DNA of 64,000 bases from positions 21,408 to 85,407 of the forward strand of contig CAMLJM010000007.1 of the NCBI GenBank assembly GCA_946480475.1, written 5' to 3'. Positions 1 to 9,161 of this stretch are shown piece by piece. Origin of the DNA: an uncultured Alphaproteobacteria bacterium (GTDB lineage: Bacteria; Pseudomonadota; Alphaproteobacteria; Micavibrionales; Micavibrionaceae). Every line of letters begins with the position of its first letter. Positions within the stretch are counted from its first letter, which is position 1. The notes under the pieces are model-generated. The model was given only the letters and a program-made list of their open reading frames with translations. It was not told the DNA's origin and searched no databases. A program made the position numbers and the translations under genes.

Positions 1-1529
1 GTATCGATCATGACGACAAGATCTACAAGTCCCTGGCTGAGAAAGATGACGCCATCATTGACCAAATCCGTGCATGCCGTGAACGTAATCAGCCTGTACT
101 GGTCGGGACGGTTTCAATTGAGAAATCGGAAACACTGTCAGCTAAACTCACCAGGCTGAAAATCCCGCACCAGGTGCTGAATGCCCGCCACCATGAGCAG
201 GAAGCTTACATTATCGCGCAAGCGGGCTACCCCGGTGCGGTCACGATTGCCACCAACATGGCTGGTCGCGGTACCGATATTCAGCTGGGCGGCAACGTTG
301 AAATGCGTATTAAAACTGAAGTGCCTGCCGACCTTTCAGAGACACAACGCGATATAGCCATCGCTAAAATCCGTGATGAAGTGGCTGCAAACCGTGAGAT
401 TGTGAAACAGGCTGGTGGCCTGTTCGTGATCGGTACGGAACGTCACGAGTCACGCCGTATTGATAACCAGCTGCGTGGCCGCTCAGGCCGTCAGGGCGAT
501 CCGGGCGCATCCATTTTCTTCCTGTCACTGGAAGATGATCTGATGCGTATTTTTGGATCCGAACGCATGGAAATGCTGCTTGCCCACAAACATATCGGTC
601 TGAAAGACGGCGAAGCCCTCGTTCACCCGTGGATCAGCAAGGCGCTGGAACGTGCGCAAGCCAAGGTGGAAGGCCATAACTTCGAAGTTCGTAAAAACCT
701 GCTGAAATTCGATAACGTCATGAATGACCAGCGTAAAGTTATTTATGAACAGCGCCGTGAAATCATGGCAGCAGACAGCATCGAAGAATTGGTCACCGAG
801 ATGCGTCATGGCGTCATCGAAGATATCGTTGAACGTTGCATACCGCCCCGCAGCTATGCCGACACCTGGGATATTGCAACACTGAAAACAGAAGTTCAGG
901 GCATCCTTAATCTCGACCTTCCGGTTGACCAGTGGGCCAAGGAAGAAGGCATTGCCGACGAGGAAATCCTGGAACGCATTATCGATGAATCTGACCGTAA
1001 AATGGCCCTGAAAGCTGTTCAAAGCGGCCCTGAAATGTTCCGTAAGCTCGAAAAAGCCATGGTCCTGCAGCAATTGGATGGCCACTGGAAGGAACATTTG
1101 CTCAATCTCGATCATTTGCGTCAGGGTATTAACCTGCGGGCTTTTGCGCAGCGCGACCCCTTGAACGAATATAAAACCGATGCGTTCGGCATGTTCGAGC
1201 AGATGCTGAACTTGCTGCGTGAAAGCGTAACGAAAACGTTGAGTTTTGTTGAATTCAGCATTGATCAGGATGCTGCTGCCGAAATGATGCGTCAACGCGC
1301 CGTCCAGCAGCAGAAAATGCAAACCACGCGCCAGGACCCCGCCATGATGGGCATGGGTGTAGGAACGGCCACTGAACCGGAAGGCATGCGCAAGAATAAT
1401 GTGCAGCCGTTCCCCGACAAGCGGGCATTCGATCAGAATGATCCGTCAACCTGGGGCAGTACACAACGTAACGCCCCTTGCCCTTGCGGTTCGGGCAAGA
1501 AGTACAAACATTGTCACGGACAATTATAA
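1..1529 (+). CDS. secA: Preprotein translocase ATPase SecA, C-terminal part (5' end outside window)
   Basis: This is the C-terminal half of SecA, the cytoplasmic ATPase that drives unfolded preproteins through SecYEG. The frame is open from base 3, so the gene is cut by the window edge rather than broken. Visible are the second helicase-like nucleotide-binding domain with the AGRGTDI motif, the [20 protein letters not shown] stretch with the arginine finger, the helical wing/scaffold region, and the C-terminal zinc-binding SEC-C motif [14 protein letters not shown]. That motif binds SecB and lipid in the family. The ribosome-binding site of the next gene begins right after the stop codon, so the two may be co-transcribed. 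Identity is certain. Confidence 0.97.
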   Translation, partial: IDHDDKIYKSLAEKDDAIIDQIRACRERNQPVLVGTVSIEKSETLSAKLTRLKIPHQVLNARHHEQEAYIIAQAGYPGAVTIATNMAGRGTDIQLGGNVEMRIKTEVPADLSETQRDIAIAKIRDEVAANREIVKQAGGLFVIGTERHESRRIDNQLRGRSGRQGDPGASIFFLSLEDDLMRIFGSERMEMLLAHKHIGLKDGEALVHPWISKALERAQAKVEGHNFEVRKNLLKFDNVMNDQRKVIYEQRREIMAADSIEELVTEMRHGVIEDIVERCIPPRSYADTWDIATLKTEVQGILNLDLPVDQWAKEEGIADEEILERIIDESDRKMALKAVQSGPEMFRKLEKAMVLQQLDGHWKEHLLNLDHLRQGINLRAFAQRDPLNEYKTDAFGMFEQMLNLLRESVTKTLSFVEFSIDQDAAAEMMRQRAVQQQKMQTTRQDPAMMGMGVGTATEPEGMRKNNVQPFPDKRAFDQNDPSTWGSTQRNAPCPCGSGKKYKHCHGQL

Positions 1530-1540
1530 GGATGTGAATT

Positions 1541-2686
1541 ATGCGCCCCAGAGCCCTGATTACCGCCGTTACCTTCTGCCTCCTGGCAATGGTGACAGCG
1601 GTAGCGGTGGTTCCCGCCTATGCGCATGTTAAATGGTTCGCCCCCTACATTGTTGAAGCCCAGCCCTCACCTTTAAATATAGTCCTGCAAAATCAATGGA
1701 TGTGGGCCGGTATCGCCCTGGTGCTGATTTTCTTTGTGACAACACGCCTTGTTGAAATCAGCACTCATGGCACTGCTGTCAGCAGAGGCCTTAATCGCTG
1801 TACGGGGGCAGCCTATACGCGGCTTGATGATTACATTCGCGCGGTAGTGGCCGCCTTTTTTGTAGCGATCTTTGCCGTTGGCGGCGTTTACCTTACCCCT
1901 GATCTGAAAACCGATGCCGAATGGGTATCTTGGATGCAGCTTGTGATCGCTGCCGCCATTTTCTCACGCCGAACCATGCCCTTGGCCGGTGTGGGTATCG
2001 TTGTGCTCTGGCTGCTGGCTGTGCGTGATTATGATCTTTTCCACCTGTTGGATTATCTGGCTCTGGGGCTTGCAGTCGCTGGATATCTAATCCTTGAACC
2101 TATGAAGAATGAGGATTGGCGTTCGCATCGCTTTGAAGTTCTGCGTTGGGGTCTTGCGATTGCGCTTATGTGGTCGAGCCTTGAGAAATTTGCCTATCCT
2201 GAATGGTTCCATCCTTTAGTCACCGAAAAGCCTTTCCTGACATTGGGTTTGCCACGAGATGTGTTTATCCCCATGGCCGGTGTGGCGGAATTCACGATGG
2301 GATTTGGTCTTTTATGGACACCCTTGATCCGTAGACTTTCAGCGATTGCACTTCTTATTATTTTTACCGCTGCTGTCTGGCCCTTCGGACGTATCGATTT
2401 AGTGGGCCACGGCTTAATCATGGCCATCCTGGTCGCCATTGCCAGTGATCAGTGCTCGATAGATCGGTTCCTGCCGCGGTATAAACAGAAAATTCATACA
2501 ATTCCGCTGGCGCTATTCCTGACGCTGGGCATTTTTATCTGTGCATACTGGGGTATTCATGCTGCTCTTTACGATTATACAGAGCCGCCAACCACTGTTG
2601 ACCGCGCTACACATTCGCATAACCCCGAGCATCCCCACGGCCCTAAATCGGATACAGGCATGGGAGCGCCGCCCACAAAGCGATAA
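1541..2686 (+). CDS. Polytopic membrane protein, DoxX-like (function unknown)
   Basis: A 381-residue integral membrane protein starting 12 bases after the secA stop, with AAGGATG just upstream of the start. It has an N-terminal signal-anchor-like helix followed by AHVKWF, then about eight or nine hydrophobic segments. The tail is hydrophilic and His-rich (HSHNPEHPHGPK), which could bind a metal. The middle segments with the short motif GVAEFTMGFGLLW resemble DoxX-family membrane proteins, but this is a weak, by-eye resemblance. No catalytic motif is visible. The partner and substrate are unknown. Confidence 0.75.
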   Translation: MRPRALITAVTFCLLAMVTAVAVVPAYAHVKWFAPYIVEAQPSPLNIVLQNQWMWAGIALVLIFFVTTRLVEISTHGTAVSRGLNRCTGAAYTRLDDYIRAVVAAFFVAIFAVGGVYLTPDLKTDAEWVSWMQLVIAAAIFSRRTMPLAGVGIVVLWLLAVRDYDLFHLLDYLALGLAVAGYLILEPMKNEDWRSHRFEVLRWGLAIALMWSSLEKFAYPEWFHPLVTEKPFLTLGLPRDVFIPMAGVAEFTMGFGLLWTPLIRRLSAIALLIIFTAAVWPFGRIDLVGHGLIMAILVAIASDQCSIDRFLPRYKQKIHTIPLALFLTLGIFICAYWGIHAALYDYTEPPTTVDRATHSHNPEHPHGPKSDTGMGAPPTKR

Positions 2687-2796
2687 ATAATCCATTCAAA
2701 ACAGACTGTAAGCTCACAGATATTTTTCTTTTGAACTTATGTTTTTCTCGCGCGTTTGATTTTTATAGAGAAATTTTTCAACGTGGGAGAGCAATT

Positions 2797-3126
2797 ATGT
2801 TTACGCATTCAATACCGCCCTCGAAAGAAACCAAGCCTGGTCCTCATGATCCTACCTATGCAGGCGGCCCCCATTTTGCCCCCTATTTAGAAAACATTGC
2901 TTTTCCCAAAAGCCGGGAAGCCATTCTTCAGGTCGTAGAAGAAAATACAGAAAATGATACTGAGGGTAACGAGTCAATCATGGAACGCTTCCGCCAAATT
3001 CCCGATGTTGTTTACAACAGCGTCGAGGAGGTGCGCAAAGCACTGGGGGAGGAATACGAGAACTACGGAGTTGTAAAAAAAACGGAGGAAAAAAATGTTC
3101 AGGCCAGCAAAACAAACAGACGTTAA
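2797..3126 (+). CDS. Small DUF2795-like protein
   Basis: A 109-residue hydrophilic protein. The chosen ATG has GGGAGA six bases upstream; a longer frame from 2731 lacks a good ribosome site. The segment from about residue 30 to 90 follows the DUF2795 pattern: a leucine- and phenylalanine-containing 'L..I.FP.S.E.' helix, then 'ERFRQIPDVVYNSVEEVRKALG'-type residues with the conserved P-x-x-x-Y/S and E-V. DUF2795 proteins are small, helical and of unknown role. The C-terminus is very basic. Its last 32 bases overlap the next small gene. Family assignment is by eye. Confidence 0.6.
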   Translation: MFTHSIPPSKETKPGPHDPTYAGGPHFAPYLENIAFPKSREAILQVVEENTENDTEGNESIMERFRQIPDVVYNSVEEVRKALGEEYENYGVVKKTEEKNVQASKTNRR

Positions 3127-3310
3127 ATTCTTCCGCTATACCCATGGTACACCTTTCCTGATGTCACCATTGGATGGCGGTATCGAACAAAGCACACGCT
3201 CACGCGGGGAGCATATCCTTTTTAAAGCTGGGGGGCGTGATGCGAACCAGCGTTATCTGATGCCGTTGCCGCTTAACGACATCGAAACGGAAGTCGAAGA
3301 AATTGAATGA
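3095..3310 (+). CDS. Small hypothetical protein overlapping corC on the other strand
   Basis: A 71-residue frame with a strong GGAGG ribosome site eight bases before its ATG. It overlaps the end of the preceding small gene by 32 bases. Its last 111 bases lie antisense to the end of the corC-like gene. The protein is mixed polar with an acidic end. No family is recognised. The ribosome site and tight coupling argue that it is real; the long antisense overlap argues against it. It could be a shadow frame. Confidence 0.35.
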   Translation: MFRPAKQTDVKFFRYTHGTPFLMSPLDGGIEQSTRSRGEHILFKAGGRDANQRYLMPLPLNDIETEVEEIE

Positions 3311-4039
3311 TTGCCCTACTTCCGGCAAACGTTGCGCCTGGTAAAGCACCAGGCCAGCTATTGTTGAGTAATCACCTTCCGGCAATTCCCAATCGAACTG
3401 GCGATTAAGCTCACGTACCGTTACAGTGCCGTCCACCATGTAAGATCCATTAGGCTGGCGCCGTACGCCTGTAACGATTTCATCGGTTTCGTCATTGATG
3501 CCACCCACGATTTCTTCCAGAATATCTTCCAGCGTTACAATACCCATGTAACTGCCATATTCATCAACAACCAAAGCAAAATGTTCGCGGCGCGTGCGAA
3601 ATGCCTGAAGCTGGTCAAACAATGTTGTCGTATTAGGTACAAACCAAGGCTCAACTAATAAGGGCCGCAGATTCAAGTTATTAGCGTTTAGGCCTTTTAC
3701 CTGCATTTCTTTGAAAACAGCCTTTACATGCACAATGCCGATAATATTTTCCGGCTGCCCTTCCCAAACCGGCAACCGCGAATGCGGTGTTTCAAGGAGT
3801 TCTTCCACGATCAGTTCTGGCGGCTGATCCAGGTCAATAGATTCCACCTGCTTGCGGTGCGTCATTACTTTAGCAACATCCAGATCCCGTAAATCGAGAA
3901 TGGAATGCAGCATCGCGCGCTGCTCGCTGATTTCGGCGTGAGAACCTTCCTGATGCTGCTCGATAGCGCCACGCAACATATCAACCTGATTATGCTGCGG
4001 CACCCCTATTCCGAACAGACGTTGGAAAAAACCACTCAT
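3200..4039 (-). CDS. CorC/HlyC-type CBS-domain protein without the membrane domain
   Basis: A 279-residue cytoplasmic protein with two CBS domains (roughly residues 55-185, including SRLPVW and EYGSYMGIVTLEDILEEIVG) and a C-terminal CorC_HlyC (transporter-associated) domain from about residue 200. Family members bind adenine nucleotides and support magnesium/cobalt efflux or membrane-damage repair. Most alphaproteobacterial members beside aroB carry an N-terminal DUF21/CNNM membrane domain (about 430 residues in all). This one starts just before the CBS pair, like E. coli CorC. It is the last gene of the aroK-aroB-corC run: its ATG shares one base with the aroB stop (TGATG), which implies translational coupling. 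Confidence 0.88.
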   Translation of the reverse strand: MSGFFQRLFGIGVPQHNQVDMLRGAIEQHQEGSHAEISEQRAMLHSILDLRDLDVAKVMTHRKQVESIDLDQPPELIVEELLETPHSRLPVWEGQPENIIGIVHVKAVFKEMQVKGLNANNLNLRPLLVEPWFVPNTTTLFDQLQAFRTRREHFALVVDEYGSYMGIVTLEDILEEIVGGINDETDEIVTGVRRQPNGSYMVDGTVTVRELNRQFDWELPEGDYSTIAGLVLYQAQRLPEVGQSFNFFDFRFDVVKRQRHQITLVRITPPSFKKDMLPA

Positions 4040-5139
4040 CAGGCCACACTTTCAAGAACGGCCCGCACCAGATCAGAGGGGATCCCCTTCTTTACGTGAG
4101 ATTGGCCAATGCCATCACAGACGATAAAGGCTAATTGTCCTGCCTCGGCCTTTTTATCGTTCTGCATCGCCTGCATGATTTGATCGACTGAAAATGCAGA
4201 CAGTGCGGGGACTGATGATTTGCTGACCACCAACCCTACGTCTTTCATATGGGCGCAGGCTAACTGGCGATCCGCTTCAGAACAAATCCCTAAGCGCACA
4301 GAAAGATCGAAAGCATGCACCATGCCTAACGATACAGCCTCACCGTGGAGCAGGCGTCCGTCATATCCCAACAATTTTTCAAAAGCATGGCCAAATGTGT
4401 GGCCGAAATTCAAAAGCGCCCGCAGGTCTTTCTCTTCTTTCTCATCAGCCGCGACAATTTCAGCTTTATGCGCACAGGATACTTTGACCGCGTGTGTCAA
4501 AGCCGCCTGATCGCCTGCCAATACAGCCTTTCCATGCTGCTGCAGCCACTCAAAGAATGAGCGATCACGAATAAAGGCATATTTCACGATTTCTGCATAA
4601 CCTGCTTTACGTTCACGCTCGGGTAGTGTTTTCAGCGTATCCAGATCAGCGATCACCACATGCGGCTGATAGAATGCGCCTACCAGGTTTTTACCCTGAC
4701 GCGTATCAATCGCGGTTTTGCCACCCACAGAGCTGTCGACCTGCGCCAACAAAGTCGTCGGCACTTGGACGTAAGGAATGCCGCGCAATGCCAGCGCAGC
4801 AGCCAAGCCGCCCAGATCACCAATAACGCCACCACCCAAAGCGATCAGCAGACTATGGCGATCCGCTTTATGATCCAGCAGCCAGTCGAGCACTGTTTCC
4901 AGCCCTTCATATGACTTTGTGTGCTCACCGGGAGCCAGCGCCAGCACGGGTGCCTCGGGGAACGCCTTCTGCAAAGATGCGGCATGGAATTTTCCGGCAT
5001 TTTCATCCGTCAGGATAAAAACTTTACTCTTACAGGCCTTCTCAGGCACCCAGGCCTTTGCCTGCGCCAGTATGCCCGCACCGATAACAATGTCATAAGC
5101 ATGATCGCCGAGTGCGACGTGAAGTTTCTCAACAGACAT
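4039..5139 (-). CDS. aroB: 3-dehydroquinate synthase
   Basis: AroB converts DAHP to 3-dehydroquinate, step two of the shikimate pathway, in the cytoplasm using NAD and a divalent metal. The 366-residue length is normal. Visible are the NAD-binding GGGVIGDLGG, the substrate-binding PTTLLAQVDSSVGGKTAID segment, and the metal-ligand region with HTFGHAFE and LHGEAVSLGM. The start codon overlaps the aroK stop (TAATG) and the stop overlaps the corC start, so the three genes form a coupled operon. This order is common in Alphaproteobacteria. Confidence 0.97.
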   Translation of the reverse strand: MSVEKLHVALGDHAYDIVIGAGILAQAKAWVPEKACKSKVFILTDENAGKFHAASLQKAFPEAPVLALAPGEHTKSYEGLETVLDWLLDHKADRHSLLIALGGGVIGDLGGLAAALALRGIPYVQVPTTLLAQVDSSVGGKTAIDTRQGKNLVGAFYQPHVVIADLDTLKTLPERERKAGYAEIVKYAFIRDRSFFEWLQQHGKAVLAGDQAALTHAVKVSCAHKAEIVAADEKEEKDLRALLNFGHTFGHAFEKLLGYDGRLLHGEAVSLGMVHAFDLSVRLGICSEADRQLACAHMKDVGLVVSKSSVPALSAFSVDQIMQAMQNDKKAEAGQLAFIVCDGIGQSHVKKGIPSDLVRAVLESVA

Positions 5140-5720
5140 TAGCTATCAGCCCTCGCATGACTGTGGTTCAGATAAGTATAAATTTCGTTGATCGCACGAT
5201 TGAGCACTTCTTCTGCGGCACCCGAGCGACTTTCTACAACGATATGCGCCTTCTCATAGATGGGATAGCGCACTTCCATCAAGCGCGTCATGATTTCACG
5301 GGGATCCCCCCCTTTTAGAAGCGGACGTTTGTCATTACGGGCAGTACGCTCCAGCATGATTTCGAGATCAGCTCTGACCCAGATTGCTAAGGTTTTCTCC
5401 CACAACTCAGACGCTGTATCAGGGTTAAGGATGGCTCCACCCCCTGTGGCTATGACCTGCGCCGGTTGATCCACCAGACGCTTGATTACACGGCGTTCGC
5501 CATCACGGAAGTAAGGCTCCCCAAATTTTTCAAAAATTTCAGGGATACCCATTCCTGCGGCGGACTCGATTTCCTCATCTGAATCGACAAAAGGAATATT
5601 CAAAGCCTCTGCCAGCATTTTCCCCAGGCGGGTTTTACCGGCACCCATCATTCCTACGAGAGTGATCGGGCGATCCAGACGGGTACGGATCGAAAATAGC
5701 TTCTGCGGGTCAATGCTCAT
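5139..5720 (-). CDS. aroK: Shikimate kinase
   Basis: AroK phosphorylates shikimate at the 3-position with ATP. The P-loop GMMGAGKTRLG lies near the N-terminus. Also present are the shikimate-binding D-S-D (FVDSDEEIE), FRDGERRVI, GGGAI and the lid arginine in NDKRPLL. The frame extends ten codons upstream to a TTG at 5750, but neither start has a clear ribosome site. The ATG is preferred here, giving 193 residues. It is the first gene of aroK-aroB-corC and is divergent from the small membrane protein at 5847. Confidence 0.95.
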   Translation of the reverse strand: MSIDPQKLFSIRTRLDRPITLVGMMGAGKTRLGKMLAEALNIPFVDSDEEIESAAGMGIPEIFEKFGEPYFRDGERRVIKRLVDQPAQVIATGGGAILNPDTASELWEKTLAIWVRADLEIMLERTARNDKRPLLKGGDPREIMTRLMEVRYPIYEKAHIVVESRSGAAEEVLNRAINEIYTYLNHSHARADS

Positions 5721-5846
5721 GCCTTGCTTATGCCATGACCAAATTTCCAAAACAATGGATAACCTATGAATACAGGGACTGAAGGGATTGAATTCCTTGA
5801 CTGGTTTCTTTAATTTTTGGGGGAATTGTTATGGGATTCCCGAATC

Positions 5847-5999
5847 ATGAAGTTTATCGCTATTGTTTTTTGCATGACTCTTATATTGGCCGTTGCCGCT
5901 TTTGTAGCGATTGCCTTTATCGATGTTCCTGTCGAACAAACCGAGATCACAAAAACCGTTTCTAACGAGCGTTTCTACAATAACGGTGGCGTACAGTAA
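5847..5999 (+). CDS. Small single-pass membrane protein
   Basis: A 50-residue protein: an N-terminal hydrophobic helix (residues 2 to about 28), then a short polar tail rich in Thr, Glu and Asn. Its stop overlaps the start of the next gene (TAATG), so the two are translationally coupled and probably work together in the envelope. A longer in-frame TTG start at 5817 is possible. No family is recognised. The coupling supports reality of the gene. Confidence 0.6.
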   Translation: MKFIAIVFCMTLILAVAAFVAIAFIDVPVEQTEITKTVSNERFYNNGGVQ

Positions 6000-8077
6000 T
6001 GGCGACTAAACGCATACTTCTCGCCGCTCTTTCTCTCTTACCGCTTGTCATGCTGCCCTTGATCAGCACGCATGCAGAAGAAGAACGTGTAAACACCTAT
6101 TACCGTTACCGTGAATCCGATGACCGTATGAGCGGTTCAGCCCGTTCGAAAGCGGCCATGCAGCGTTACAGGGAAGACGAAGAAGAAAAACCAGCACGTA
6201 AATCTGCAACGTCTACACGCCCCGTAAAAACAAATGCCGACCGGGAAGAAGAGGCTAAAGTAACGCCAACCCCGGAAAAAAAGCCGGTCATGGCTGACGA
6301 CGAAGAAGAAAAGGCTGCTGAAGAAGAGGCAGGCACGCAGGACACGGCAGAAGGACACCCAGAAGACAGTCATACCAAGGCGGAAGAACAAGCTGAAACC
6401 GATGTTCCCGCAAAGGAAGCTGAAGACCAGATTGTTGTTCGCCCCGATAAACCGGCACGTGTTCCTGCTGTTCTGAAGGTCAATTACACAGCGCTTGAGT
6501 CACTGGGAACGCTGCATAATGCCAATAGCGGCAGCCTGGGTATTGACCTCTGGGACGGATCAACGCGCAGCCAGATTCTGCAACTGGTGAACCAGTTGCC
6601 ACCGCCCCGCCACTACGGAATCCTGCAGCGTATGAACCAGCGTGCCTTGCTGACAAGCGCTGACGCCACCATGATGGGCAACCGCGGCAGCATTCAGGCT
6701 GGTGAAGATTTCCAGACTGTTCGTATAGAAAAATTGCTTGATACAGGTTCATATTTGCAGGCATCCCAATTGTATATGGCTGATCAGGCTGTCGCTTATC
6801 ATGAGCGTCTGGCGCGTGCGGGCGTGCAATCGCTATTCCTGAGCCGCCAACCGACAATCGCCTGCCTTGAAACAAAAACCATGATGGTTCGTTTTGACGA
6901 TCAGCCTTTCTGGAATCAAGCCTCTGTTATCTGCGATTACATTCTGGGCAAGATGGCAGGTCAGGTCATGAAAGGCTTTGTTGACCGTGCCGAAGTTAAA
7001 CCCATTGTCGCTGAGAGTCGCGTCATGGGTTACGTTTTCGATAAGCCGGGGTACAAGATAACACCACGCAACTTCGAAGATCTCAAAGACTATACGCCCC
7101 TGGAAACGGCTTTATTACTGAATGATCGCCGGATCTCATTGGCTAAGATGGACATCGGCGATGTGCGCAATGCCCCCTCACACACTATTGGCATGCTGAT
7201 GATGGTCCCTGATACCAGCGGCGACATTAAATTACAGCTGTGGAATGAAGCATTGCGCCGGGGCATGATTACGCCTTCAGAACTCGGGGCTTTCTATGCC
7301 GATGTAAAGCTGGAGAGCAAAGACCTGCAACAGGCCAAAGGTTGGCTGGTTATTCCTGCTTACTATCAGGCAATGACAGCGGCGCGCGATAAAGACCAGA
7401 AGAAGAAGCTCGGTCTGGAAGCGTTAAGATTGGCCAGCCAATATCCGGCAGGTGTGCTCACACCTTTTGCTGAGTATCTCCCCAACCTGTCCGCTGACGG
7501 CCTGGATCCCGCCCTGATTCGTCGAATCGCCCATGTAGGCATTCTGGCCGGAGTTCCGGTGAGCCGTTCAGTAGAGCGCGCATTGTGGAATCAGGCCCAA
7601 TCGGCCCCTGGAAATAGCGAGTCGCTGGAACTGGCGCTCGCCAATGCCGCTTTGCAAAACTTTTCCACAGAAGAAATGCCAAAAGAGACAGAATTTCAGG
7701 AACTTACAGGAAAACTGCCTGAAACCTCAAAATCTCTCATATTTGCAGTAATAGAAAAGCTTGACACAGCCGACAAATTACATAATATTAACGGCGAAGT
7801 AGCTTATGAAAAACCTGATGGCTTGACAGACTCCACTGATTACGATTATGTAATGCCATCTAGTGACTTGATGGAGAACCTCTCTTCAGCGCGAAAAGAT
7901 AAACGTTTAGGCGAGGTTATTCTATTAAGTTCAATTGCTATCGGTGACATTCCGCCATCCAAAATGGATCCGGCGAGCGTTGCAGAGGTAATTGATGGAT
8001 TAAAAACAGTGGGGTTAACAAGCGAAGCTCGTGAATTGGCCAGTGAAGTCATCATGGGTTTGAGTACAGAAAAATAG
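5999..8077 (+). CDS. Large exported protein of unknown function
   Basis: A 692-residue protein with a signal peptide (residues 1 to about 26, ending STHA). A low-complexity, strongly charged Glu/Lys/Ala-rich segment follows to about residue 150. After it comes a long, mostly helical region with no recognised catalytic motif, including the segment LPPPRHYGILQRMNQRALL. The layout, a disordered charged linker followed by a helical repeat-like body, suggests a periplasmic scaffold or binding protein. It is coupled to the small membrane protein upstream and followed 13 bases later by xerD. The last 350 bases (7690-8040) look more AT-rich than the rest. Function is not inferred. Confidence 0.75.
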   Translation: MATKRILLAALSLLPLVMLPLISTHAEEERVNTYYRYRESDDRMSGSARSKAAMQRYREDEEEKPARKSATSTRPVKTNADREEEAKVTPTPEKKPVMADDEEEKAAEEEAGTQDTAEGHPEDSHTKAEEQAETDVPAKEAEDQIVVRPDKPARVPAVLKVNYTALESLGTLHNANSGSLGIDLWDGSTRSQILQLVNQLPPPRHYGILQRMNQRALLTSADATMMGNRGSIQAGEDFQTVRIEKLLDTGSYLQASQLYMADQAVAYHERLARAGVQSLFLSRQPTIACLETKTMMVRFDDQPFWNQASVICDYILGKMAGQVMKGFVDRAEVKPIVAESRVMGYVFDKPGYKITPRNFEDLKDYTPLETALLLNDRRISLAKMDIGDVRNAPSHTIGMLMMVPDTSGDIKLQLWNEALRRGMITPSELGAFYADVKLESKDLQQAKGWLVIPAYYQAMTAARDKDQKKKLGLEALRLASQYPAGVLTPFAEYLPNLSADGLDPALIRRIAHVGILAGVPVSRSVERALWNQAQSAPGNSESLELALANAALQNFSTEEMPKETEFQELTGKLPETSKSLIFAVIEKLDTADKLHNINGEVAYEKPDGLTDSTDYDYVMPSSDLMENLSSARKDKRLGEVILLSSIAIGDIPPSKMDPASVAEVIDGLKTVGLTSEARELASEVIMGLSTEK

Positions 8078-8090
8078 GAGATTAAAAAAA

Positions 8091-9080
8091 ATGGCACGTC
8101 CAGGTCGCCCAGCAATGCCGAAGCCAAAGCTTCACCCGTTAGTGGATTCATTCCTCGACATGCTCACAACTGAGCGTGGCGCAGCGATGAACACACGCCA
8201 GGCTTATTGGCGTGACCTTGCAGACTTCAGCCTCCAGCTGCGCGAAAAAGCCAGCAAGGAGATCGTTGATGCCTCTCCGGAAGAAATCAAAGCATACCTG
8301 GAAGATCTGGGTATCCGTATCCACGTAAAGGGTCAGAACAAGTCACAGATCGCGACACGCACAGTGGCGCGCCGCCTGTCTGCCCTGCGTCAGTTCTACC
8401 GTTACCTGGTGTCCGAGAACATTCGTAAAGACGATCCCACATCAGCGATCGAAAGCCCGAAACAAGGCCGCACACTGCCAAAAACACTGTCCGAGACAGA
8501 AGTCAGCACACTGATCAAAGTTGCTGGTGACACAGGCGGCGCTGACAGCGTACGTCTCGTCTGCCTGCTCGAAATGCTGTATGCCACAGGCCTGCGCGTT
8601 TCTGAACTGGTTGGTCTGCCGATGTCTGCGATTGGCGAAGACATGCAGTTCCTGATGGTTGCCGGTAAGGGTGGCCGTGAGCGCATGGTTCCCCTCTCCG
8701 AGCCAGCACAGCGTTCTGTGAAGAAATACCTGGAAGTACGTCAACAGTTCATCAACCCAGAGGACAAAGGTTCTCAGGCGCAATGGCTGTTCCCATCACG
8801 TACATCCGAAAGTGGTCACCTGACCCGTCAGCGCTTTGCACAGCTGCTGAAGGATCTGGCTGACAATGCCGGTATTGATGCCGAACGCGTAAGCCCGCAC
8901 ATCCTGCGTCACGCTTTCGCGACACATCTGCTCAGCAATGGTGCTGATCTGCGTTCTGTTCAAAAAATGCTCGGCCACGCCGACATCGCAACAACCCAGA
9001 TCTACACACACATTCTGGGTGACAAGGCTAAGAAAACCGTTGAAGAAAAACACCCGCTGGCTAAAACCGGCACAGTGTAA
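8091..9080 (+). CDS. xerD: Tyrosine recombinase XerD
   Basis: A site-specific recombinase that, with XerC, resolves chromosome dimers at dif. It has an N-terminal SAM-like core-binding domain (about residues 15-110) and a catalytic domain with all active residues: Arg in ATGLRVSELVGL, Lys in VAGKGGRERMVPL, HILRHAFATHLL, GHADI and the nucleophile Tyr in TTQIYTHI. An AGGAG ribosome site precedes the ATG. The XerD rather than XerC assignment rests on its position beside aroK-aroB, usual for alphaproteobacterial xerD. Length (329) is slightly above the typical 300 because of a short N-terminal extension. Confidence 0.93.
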   Translation: MARPGRPAMPKPKLHPLVDSFLDMLTTERGAAMNTRQAYWRDLADFSLQLREKASKEIVDASPEEIKAYLEDLGIRIHVKGQNKSQIATRTVARRLSALRQFYRYLVSENIRKDDPTSAIESPKQGRTLPKTLSETEVSTLIKVAGDTGGADSVRLVCLLEMLYATGLRVSELVGLPMSAIGEDMQFLMVAGKGGRERMVPLSEPAQRSVKKYLEVRQQFINPEDKGSQAQWLFPSRTSESGHLTRQRFAQLLKDLADNAGIDAERVSPHILRHAFATHLLSNGADLRSVQKMLGHADIATTQIYTHILGDKAKKTVEEKHPLAKTGTV

Positions 9081-9109
9081 TCCTTAACGGGTTATCAAAA
9101 GATCATTCG

Positions 9110-9150
9110 AATCAGGCGGACTTTGTGGTAAGGTCTGCCTGATTTCTTTT
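9110..9150 (+). terminator. Rho-independent terminator after xerD
   Basis: An 11-bp stem (AATCAGGCGGA at 9110-9120 with TCTGCCTGATT at 9134-9144, one G-T pair) closes a 13-base loop and is followed by TCTTTT. It lies between the xerD stop and the accA start, only 12 bases before accA, so it could also affect accA leader folding. Confidence 0.7.
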
Positions 9151-9161
9151 ACAGGTGTATT

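Noticed and set aside
525..1322. 265-residue minus-strand frame
   Set aside because: Antisense to the secA end, which has a clear zinc motif and helicase motifs.
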